From Oligoflexus sp. (GTDB lineage Bacteria > Bdellovibrionota_B > Oligoflexia > Oligoflexales > Oligoflexaceae), in NCBI GenBank assembly GCA_030151925.1, contig JASLCY010000159.1, positions 1 to 7,629 of the forward strand: a stretch of 7,629 bases of DNA, read 5' to 3'. The notes beneath the pieces were generated by a model. It did no database searches. It was not told the origin of the DNA and worked only from the letters and a program-made list of their open reading frames with translations. Of the stretch, positions 1-6,699 are shown piece after piece. Position 1 is the first letter of the stretch, and every line of letters starts with the position of its first letter. The position numbers and the translations under genes are program-made.

Positions 1-1030
1 CACCGATAGCGCTGCCCAGGAAACCGATCAGGGACGACTGCAGGAGGAAGATCCGCATGATCTGGCGGTTGCGGGCGCCGAGGGCCTTGAGGATGGAAAT
101 ATCCTTCTGCCTTTGGTTGACCGAGACGAACACGGTGGTGAGGATGTTGAAGCCGGCGACGATGGCGACGAGGCCCACGATGAGGCCGACGCGCGTCCTC
201 TCCGAATGCATCATCTCGAAGAAATACCTGTTCATGCTTTGCCATTCGCGTACGGAGAGCTGCGAGTACTTGGATTGGATGCGCGCCGCGATCATCGGGC
301 TCTGCTCGGCGTCCTTGAGGGCGATGGCGAGGCCCGTGACCTTCTTGCCCATGCCCGTGAGCTTCTGCGCCGCGGGCAGGCTCATGACGATCAAACGATC
401 GTCGTATTGCTTGAGGCCGGAACGATAGAGGCCGATCACCTTGAATTCCCTGGTGGTGGTGAGGCCCTGGCTCGTCGGATCGATAAGATGGAGGGTGGTG
501 CCGGGCTTGGCGCCGAGGCGCTCGGCGAGGCCTTCGCCGACGATGATGCGCGGCAGCTCGATCTCCGCGCCGTCGCGCGTCCTGTCGACTTCCTCCTGGA
601 TCTGATCGAGGGCCGAAGGAGGGGAGACGAGGTTCCTCGAACTCTGCACGGCCTCCAGCTGCCGCGGATCGATGCCGCGCACCATCACGCCCTGCATCGC
701 GCGCTCGTTCTTCGCCATCGTCTCGGTCTGGATGAAGGGCGAGAGCCCGAGGATCTGCCGGCCGAAGTCCTTGTCTTTCTGCAGGTACTTCATCCACTTG
801 TCCGGAGCCACGAGCCCGGCGGGATAAACCGAAGCCACGATATGCGCGTTCGAAGCGAGCAGGCGGCTCCTGACCTCGTATTCGAAGCCGTTGAAGACCG
901 AGAGCACGACGATGAGCGCGGCCACGCCGATGCTCATGCCGAGGATGGAGAGGATCGTGATCCAGGAGAAGTAGCGGTTCTCGCGACTCGCATGCAGGTA
1001 CCTAAAGGCGATCAGCCGGGAGATGCTCAT
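1..1030 (-). CDS. lolC/lolE: LolC/LolE-family lipoprotein-releasing ABC permease, C-terminus cut by window edge
   Basis: Partial gene; 343 codons are visible and the stop lies beyond position 1. The family forms the inner-membrane part of the LolCDE complex, which extracts mature lipoproteins from the inner membrane and passes them to periplasmic LolA, powered by LolD. Seen: a short cytoplasmic start (MSISRLIAFRYLHASREN), a first membrane helix at about residues 22-45, a large periplasmic domain, then a second helix at about 280-304 containing AGFNILTTVF. The FtsX-type coupling segment RQKDISILKALGA follows, and the third helix is just entered at the edge. About 75 residues are missing relative to the neighbour. 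The ATG at 1030 aligns exactly with the neighbour's start. Only 2 nt separate it from the upstream stop and no strong Shine-Dalgarno is visible, so translational coupling is likely. Whether it plays the LolC or LolE role cannot be told. Confidence 0.9.
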   Translation of the reverse strand, partial: MSISRLIAFRYLHASRENRYFSWITILSILGMSIGVAALIVVLSVFNGFEYEVRSRLLASNAHIVASVYPAGLVAPDKWMKYLQKDKDFGRQILGLSPFIQTETMAKNERAMQGVMVRGIDPRQLEAVQSSRNLVSPPSALDQIQEEVDRTRDGAEIELPRIIVGEGLAERLGAKPGTTLHLIDPTSQGLTTTREFKVIGLYRSGLKQYDDRLIVMSLPAAQKLTGMGKKVTGLAIALKDAEQSPMIAARIQSKYSQLSVREWQSMNRYFFEMMHSERTRVGLIVGLVAIVAGFNILTTVFVSVNQRQKDISILKALGARNRQIMRIFLLQSSLIGFLGSAIG

Positions 1031-1032
1031 GG

Positions 1033-2289
1033 TCAGGCCGCACCCGCGTTGCCGGCGATGCCTTCGGTCGGTACCACGCGCGAGGCGATGATAGCGGGAT
1101 AGAGGCCCGCGAACCAGCAGACGCCGATAGCCGAGAGGCAGACGATGCCGTAGACGAGCGGGCTGTAATGCACCGGCAGGCTCTTGAGGAAATAAGGCTC
1201 CGGCAGGTCGATGAACGGGTATTTCTCGAGTACGAGCGAGATCGCGCCGGCGAGCACGATCCCGACGAGGCTGCCGATGACGCCGATGCAGGTGCTTTGG
1301 ATGAGGAAGAGCCGCATGATCTGGCGGTTGGTCGCGCCCAGGGCCTTGAGGATGGAGATATCCCTCTGCCGCTGGCTCACCGAGACGAAGACCGTCGTGA
1401 GGATGTTGAAGCCGGCGACGATCACCACCATCGCCACGATCAGCGCGATCACGAAACGCTCGCGTTCCATCGCTTCGAAGAGGGGGCGGTTGTAGGACTG
1501 CCATTCGCGGAAGGAGAGCTCGTATTTGCTCTCCATCTTACGCGCGACCTCGGGGCTGCGGTCGGCGTCCTTGAGCCCGATCTCGAGTCCCGTGACCGTG
1601 TCGCCCATATTGAAGAAGGTCTGGGCCGTGGAGAGGCTCATGATCACGAGGCGATTGTCGTAGTGTTTGAGGCCCGAGTTGTAGGAGCCGACGATCTGGA
1701 AGCGCTTCATGTCGGAGAAACGGTCTTCGGAGGGCGCGATCAGGTGGATCGTGTCGCCGAGCTTCACCTGCAGGGTCTCCATGAGCCCCGACCCCACGAT
1801 GATCGCGGGCAGCTCGGGATCCGGCTTGCGCGCTTTTTTATCGTCGATCTCCTTTTGAATCAGGTCCAGCGCGTGCGGCGGGTTGATCAGCGAGGCGATG
1901 CTCTGGAACTTCTCCCTCTGCCGCGGGTCGATGCCGCGGATCAGGACGCCCTGCATCGTGTTCTCGTGCTTCGCCATCGTCTCGTAGTGGATGAAGGGCG
2001 AGACGCCTTCGATCTCGTCGGCGAGATCCTTGTCCTTGGTGATGAGCTGGCCCCATTTCTCGGGGTTCACCATGCCGGCCGGATAACGATAGGCCATGAT
2101 ATGGGCATTGGCTTGCAGGAAGCGGTTGCGCAGCTCGAACTCGAAGCCGTTGATCACCGACAGGACGACGATCAGGGCGGCCACGCCGATGGCGAGGCCG
2201 AACATGCTGAGGAAGGTGATCCACGAGAAGAAGCGGTTCTCGCGACTGGCGTGGAGATAACGCAGCGCGACCAGCTCGGAAAATTTCAT
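1033..2289 (-). CDS. lolC/lolE: LolC/LolE-family lipoprotein-releasing ABC permease, complete
   Basis: 418 aa, close to the roughly 400-415 residues of E. coli LolC and LolE. Inferred role: transmembrane subunit for release of outer-membrane lipoproteins. Seen: an N-terminal cytoplasmic helix, TM1 at about 22-45, a periplasmic domain at about 46-276, TM2 at 279-304 (AGFNILTTVFVSVSQR), the coupling motif RQRDISILKALGATNRQ, TM3 at 326-352 and TM4 at 377-400. This is the MacB-core plus FtsX layout. The frame is open up to 2343, but the ATG at 2289 is preferred: it has a GAGG ribosome site 5 nt upstream, and the protein then starts MKFSELVALRYLHASREN, matching the neighbouring paralogue. It begins 1 nt after the hemB stop and ends 2 nt before the next permease. 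The paralogue is similar along its length, including runs such as GVAALIVVLSV and RGIDPRQ, so the pair probably forms a heterodimer. No LolD ATPase is visible. Confidence 0.93.
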   Translation of the reverse strand: MKFSELVALRYLHASRENRFFSWITFLSMFGLAIGVAALIVVLSVINGFEFELRNRFLQANAHIMAYRYPAGMVNPEKWGQLITKDKDLADEIEGVSPFIHYETMAKHENTMQGVLIRGIDPRQREKFQSIASLINPPHALDLIQKEIDDKKARKPDPELPAIIVGSGLMETLQVKLGDTIHLIAPSEDRFSDMKRFQIVGSYNSGLKHYDNRLVIMSLSTAQTFFNMGDTVTGLEIGLKDADRSPEVARKMESKYELSFREWQSYNRPLFEAMERERFVIALIVAMVVIVAGFNILTTVFVSVSQRQRDISILKALGATNRQIMRLFLIQSTCIGVIGSLVGIVLAGAISLVLEKYPFIDLPEPYFLKSLPVHYSPLVYGIVCLSAIGVCWFAGLYPAIIASRVVPTEGIAGNAGAA

Positions 2290-2290
2290 A

Positions 2291-3821
<1,531 letters not shown>

Positions 3822-3822
3822 C

Positions 3823-3851
3823 TTGACTCCCTCGTTTTGACAAATCATAGC
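3823..3851 (+). promoter_or_regulatory. Candidate promoter of the glycosyltransferase gene
   Basis: TTGACT at 3823-3828 is a 5/6 match to the -35 box, followed by a 17-bp spacer and CATAGC at 3846-3851, a weak 3/6 -10. The start would lie near 3858, about 33 nt before the ATG at 3891. The -10 physically overlaps the opposing ruvC -10. A second TTGACA at 3837-3842 has no usable -10 at the right distance. Confidence 0.3.
3827..3833 (-). promoter_or_regulatory. Ribosome binding site deciding the ruvC start
   Basis: On the minus strand this reads GAGGGAG, a near-perfect anti-Shine-Dalgarno match, 5 nt before the GTG at 3821. It favours the GTG over the upstream in-frame ATG at 3848, which has no such element. 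Confidence 0.6.
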
Positions 3852-3872
3852 AGAACGCGAGTTGGCGCAGCA
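3844..3872 (-). promoter_or_regulatory. Candidate promoter of the ruvC-hemB-lol operon
   Basis: The minus-strand hexamer TATGAT (3849 down to 3844) is a 5/6 match to the sigma-70 -10. A hexamer 17 bp upstream (TGCTGC, 3872-3867) is only a poor -35. Transcription would start near 3837, leaving a short leader that holds the ruvC ribosome site. The call rests on the -10 and on being the only non-coding gap upstream of the operon. Confidence 0.35.
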
Positions 3873-3890
3873 TGAAAAAATGGAGGTGTT

Positions 3891-4889
3891 ATGATCTCTA
3901 TCGTGGAACCCAGACTGGATCAAGTCTTCAGCGGACGGGTGAACTATATTCGGGAGATGGCGGCGGCGAGCGGCGGAGAGATCGTTCGGGTCGTGATTGA
4001 GCCCGATGAGATTGACGCGGAAACGGACGGCCTCCGCGTTTATGATAGCGCGTGGCTCGCGGTCCCCGAGATGAGAGAGCGGTTGGGCGGGGAGCTTTCC
4101 CCGGCCGGGCTGCTCGTGCAGGAGTTGCCGCGGGATCTCGAGCCCTGGCGCGAGGCCTTGAGCCGCGCGCGCATGGTGATCGCGAAGAGCCTTGAGATCG
4201 CTCGGGCGATCGAGGCGCTGCAGCTGGGGGCCCGCGTCGTGACGGTCGAACCGGGGCACGATACCCGGCTGCGGATGATGCAGGCGCAGCCGCGCGAGCA
4301 TGATTTGCTGCGCATCATAACGGTGGCCCACCTCGTTCCGCGCAAAGGCCTGCTCGAGGCCGCCCGGTGCCTGAAGGCCTTGGCTGCCGAAGGTCTGGAG
4401 TTCCATTGGTATATCTTCGGGGAGCCGGCCGCGGATCCTGAATACCAGGATTCCCTGGCGACCGACGAGAGTTACGCGGAGCGTTTGGTCGAGGCGTTCG
4501 AGGGCTGGGGATGGGATGATACGGTTACGCTCTTTGGGGCCCAAGGCCTGCCGCAGCAGCTCAAGCTCTCCGTGAATATGGATGTCGCGTTGTTTCCGGC
4601 GCTGGCGGAAGGTTATGGCCTCGCGATCACCGAGGCGGCGGCGATGGGTTTGCCGATACTCGCCACGGAGCACGGCGTCGCGCATCGTCTGCTGGCCGGC
4701 GATGCGGAAGCTTGCCTGGTGACGGATTGCGGCGAGGGGAATCGGGAGAGGATAGGGGAATTCCTCAGACGCTATGCGGGGCGAGAGAGGAATGTGCGCG
4801 TGAATCGCCGGGGCCATCCTCTGCTCGAGAGGACCTGGGCGACGGCTGCGGGTGAATTTTGCAGGGGAGTCCTTGGAGGCGACGTGTGA
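3891..4889 (+). CDS. Group 1 (GT4-type, GT-B fold) glycosyltransferase
   Basis: 332 aa, no signal peptide or membrane helix, so probably cytoplasmic or membrane-associated. The family transfers a sugar from a nucleotide-activated donor, often in lipopolysaccharide, capsule or glycan assembly; donor and acceptor cannot be read from sequence. Seen: a C-terminal donor-binding Rossmann domain starting around residue 141 (RIITVAHLVPRKGLLEA, with the basic RK that commonly contacts donor phosphate), WYIFGE near 173-178, VTLFGAQ at 212-218, and the EX7E motif E240-x7-E248 in EGYGLAITEAAAMGLPILATEHG. The N-terminal acceptor domain is short, about 135 residues, making the protein smaller than the 360-400 usual for GT4. 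The start has a GGAGG site 4 nt upstream (3882-3886). It stands alone, divergent from ruvC and convergent with the response regulator, with no sugar-synthesis neighbours. Confidence 0.85.
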   Translation: MISIVEPRLDQVFSGRVNYIREMAAASGGEIVRVVIEPDEIDAETDGLRVYDSAWLAVPEMRERLGGELSPAGLLVQELPRDLEPWREALSRARMVIAKSLEIARAIEALQLGARVVTVEPGHDTRLRMMQAQPREHDLLRIITVAHLVPRKGLLEAARCLKALAAEGLEFHWYIFGEPAADPEYQDSLATDESYAERLVEAFEGWGWDDTVTLFGAQGLPQQLKLSVNMDVALFPALAEGYGLAITEAAAMGLPILATEHGVAHRLLAGDAEACLVTDCGEGNRERIGEFLRRYAGRERNVRVNRRGHPLLERTWATAAGEFCRGVLGGDV

Positions 4890-4920
4890 AGGCATGGGCG
4901 AGAAGGCTCGCTGGAGGCGC

Positions 4921-4983
4921 ATGAAAGCGCGGCAAAGCCCCTGCGGGCGGCGTATGAAAGCGCGGCAAAGCCCCTGCGGGCGG
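4921..4983 (+). repeat. 33-bp tandem direct repeat, two copies
   Basis: The unit starting ATGAAAGCGCGGCAAAGCCC occupies 4921-4953 and recurs at 4954-4983, where its first 30 bases match exactly. A degenerate partial relative may precede it at about 4894-4920. Each unit contains the small inverted repeats GGC-AAA-GCC and GCCC-CTGC-GGGC. It lies in the 122-nt gap (4890-5011) between two convergent genes. The unit length is a multiple of three and the repeats sit in a short plus-strand reading frame (4852-5037), but I see no support for that being a gene. No T-run follows the hairpins, so a classic terminator is not supported. Confidence 0.85.
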
Positions 4984-5011
4984 CCGCGAATCCCTCACGC
5001 GATGCATGCGC

Positions 5012-6502
5012 TCAGTGCTGGAATTCCTTGGGATTGATATTGTACTTTTCGAGCTTCCTGAGCAGCGTGACCTTGGTCATCTGCGTTTGCTCGGCCGTTT
5101 GATTGATGCGGCCGTTGAAAGTCTTGAGCGCGCGTTTGATGAATTCCTTCTCAAACTGCTCCTTGAGCTCGGGGTATTTGAGCGAGTTGCCCGAGGAGGC
5201 CATCGAGGCCTCGAAATTCTTCAGTTCTTCCTGCAGGTTAGGCAGCTCTTCCGCCGTTTCCGACTCGGACGCCTCAGCTTCCTCATGCTCGTGCGCCTCG
5301 TCCTGGTCGCTGTAGGAAGCGGTGCGGCCGAGCCCTACGTTGCCCGTATGAACGTGGACCGGCAGGGATTCGAGATGGATCTCGTCGGAGCCCTCGATGA
5401 TGAAGGCGTGTTCGATCACGTTTTCGAGTTCGCGGATGTTGCCCGGCCAATCATAGGCTTTCAGGACTTCCAGGGCATCGGGATGGATGCTCTTGATGCT
5501 CCTGTCGTGCAGGCGGTTGAACTTCTCGATCATGAAAGCCGAGATGTCCTCGATATCCTCGCGGCGCTCGCGGAGCGGCGGGAGGTTGATCGGCATCACG
5601 TTCAAACGGTAATAGAGGTCGGTGCGGAACTTGCCTTCCTGCATCATCTTCTCGAGCGGCTTGTTGGTCGCCGAGATGATGCGGACGTCGATAGGCACGT
5701 CGTGGTTGCTGCCGACCGGAGTGATCTTGCGCTCCTGCAGAACGCGCAGCAGCTTCACCTGGGTCTGCTGCGAGACGTCGCCGAGCTCGTCGAGGAAGAT
5801 GGTCCCGCCGTGGGCGAACTGGAATTTGCCGAGCTTCTTTTTATCCGCGCCGGTGAACGTGCCCTTCTCGTAGCCGAAGAGCTCGCTTTCGATCAGGTTC
5901 TCGGGGATCGCGCCGCAGTTCACCGCCACGAAAGGTCCCGCGCGACGGCCTGAATTATAGTGCAGGGCCTGGGCGACGAGCTCCTTGCCCGTGCCGCTCT
6001 CGCCGCGGATCAACACCGAGGTGTCGACTCGCGCGAGGCGCTGGATCAGCTCGTACACGCGATGGATCGCGAGCGAGCGGCCGATGATGCGTTTGGACTT
6101 CTGGAAGTCGAGCTTGGAATCCTCCGGCCTCTTGCTGAAGGTCGGCTTTTTGTTCAATTGCTGGAAAAGCGCATGAAAGCGGTCGCATTGCATGGGCTTG
6201 GCCAGGTAGTCCTCGGCGCCGTTCTTGAGCGCGAGCACGGCCTGCTCCCAGTTGGGGAACGAGCTGAGCACGTAGCATTTCACGGAGGGGGTGAGGACCT
6301 TGAGCTGGTCGAGCTCATCGAGGCGGCCGGCCCGGGGGTGGTCGAGATCGATGAAGATCGCGTCGTAACGATTCTCCTGGCATTTCACGACGAGCTCGTA
6401 GTGGCTGCTCGCGGTGTGGATTACGCATTCGGCTTCGCGTGATTCCCGTTCGAGGAAATCAACGATGCTACCGTCTAGATCAAGTGCAAGCAGTTGGATC
6501 AT
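5012..6502 (-). CDS. NtrC-family sigma-54-dependent response regulator
   Basis: 496 aa with three domains. The receiver (1-105) has the phospho-acceptor position D52 (FIDLDHP), S80 and K102 (DYLAKP), spaced as in NtrC. The acidic pocket reads D8-L9-D10, so one of the usual adjacent aspartates is leucine. The AAA+ domain (about 137-370) has Walker A GESGTGKE (167-174), the sigma-54 contact loop as GTFTGA (214-219, usually GAFTGA), Walker B GGTIFLDE (232-239), sensor I SATN (277-280), the arginine-finger region FRTDLYYRLNV (292-302) and WPGNIREL (352-359). A Glu/Asp/His/Ser-rich linker (about 396-426) precedes a Fis-type HTH (about 445-488). It should remodel sigma-54 RNA polymerase at distant enhancers. 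The ATG at 6502 is preferred, with AGGA 7 nt upstream; a TTG at 6508 would add two residues. No sensor kinase is adjacent, so its signal and regulon are unknown. Confidence 0.94.
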   Translation of the reverse strand: MIQLLALDLDGSIVDFLERESREAECVIHTASSHYELVVKCQENRYDAIFIDLDHPRAGRLDELDQLKVLTPSVKCYVLSSFPNWEQAVLALKNGAEDYLAKPMQCDRFHALFQQLNKKPTFSKRPEDSKLDFQKSKRIIGRSLAIHRVYELIQRLARVDTSVLIRGESGTGKELVAQALHYNSGRRAGPFVAVNCGAIPENLIESELFGYEKGTFTGADKKKLGKFQFAHGGTIFLDELGDVSQQTQVKLLRVLQERKITPVGSNHDVPIDVRIISATNKPLEKMMQEGKFRTDLYYRLNVMPINLPPLRERREDIEDISAFMIEKFNRLHDRSIKSIHPDALEVLKAYDWPGNIRELENVIEHAFIIEGSDEIHLESLPVHVHTGNVGLGRTASYSDQDEAHEHEEAEASESETAEELPNLQEELKNFEASMASSGNSLKYPELKEQFEKEFIKRALKTFNGRINQTAEQTQMTKVTLLRKLEKYNINPKEFQH

Positions 6503-6544
6503 GCGCAAATCCTACCAGAGAACCACTCTTTTGTTACTCGTGGA

Positions 6545-6573
6545 GGCATAGCGAATTGGGGTAAAAAGGTCAA
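6545..6573 (-). promoter_or_regulatory. Candidate promoter of the response-regulator gene
   Basis: On the minus strand, TTGACC (6573-6568, 5/6 -35) is followed by a 17-bp spacer and TATGCC (6550-6545, 3/6 -10). The predicted start is near 6538, giving a leader of about 36 nt before the ATG at 6502. Confidence 0.4.
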
Positions 6574-6596
6574 GGGACATGTGGACTTACTGACGC

Positions 6597-6614
6597 ATTT
6601 AAAGCTTTTTAAAT
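6597..6614. repeat. AT-rich inverted repeat between divergent genes
   Basis: ATTTAAA (6597-6603) and TTTAAAT (6608-6614) are perfect inverted 7-bp arms around GCTT. The element sits about 24 bp upstream of the regulator's -35 and about 26 bp upstream of the -35 of the rightward gene. It could be a binding site or an UP-like AT tract for either promoter; chance is possible in AT-rich DNA. Confidence 0.5.
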
Positions 6615-6639
6615 AAAGAAATTTGTTCCCGACTTCCCC

Positions 6640-6669
6640 TCAACATGGATTTTATGACTGTGTTAAAAT
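6640..6669 (+). promoter_or_regulatory. Candidate sigma-70 promoter for the rightward unknown gene
   Basis: TCAACA at 6640-6645 (4/6 -35), an 18-bp spacer and TAAAAT at 6664-6669 (5/6 -10). Transcription would start near 6676, about 24 nt before the ATG at 6700. The gene has a strong ribosome site (GGGGGAAGG) in that leader. Confidence 0.45.
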
Positions 6670-6682
6670 ACTGAGACAGTCA
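6655..6682. promoter_or_regulatory. Inverted repeat bracketing the -10 element, possible operator
   Basis: TGACTGT (6655-6661) and ACAGTCA (6676-6682) are perfect 7-bp inverted arms with a 14-bp centre that holds the -10 TAAAAT and ends at the predicted start site. This geometry suits a dimeric repressor that would block RNA polymerase. The binding protein is unknown and the function is inferred from position only. Confidence 0.45.
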
Positions 6683-6699
6683 AATTACAGGGGGAAGGC

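Noticed and set aside
113..1102. Plus-strand open frame of 329 codons opposite the partial permease
   Set aside because: His/Arg/Asp/Glu-rich composition typical of an antisense shadow in GC-rich DNA; the minus strand carries a clear LolC/E protein.
3822..4922. N-terminal extension of the ruvC frame to a 551-codon protein
   Set aside because: The extension runs antisense through the glycosyltransferase, has no domain, and RuvC proper starts at the GTG with a strong ribosome site.
4890..5011. Bidirectional rho-independent terminator between convergent genes
   Set aside because: The GC hairpins are short and no T-tract follows on either strand.
4852..5037. Short plus-strand frame spanning the 33-bp repeats
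   Set aside because: It overlaps the glycosyltransferase end and the regulator stop, has no ribosome site that I can see, and simply reads the repeat.
5006..5953. Plus-strand open frame of 315 codons opposite the response regulator
   Set aside because: Shadow frame; the minus strand encodes an intact AAA+ activator.
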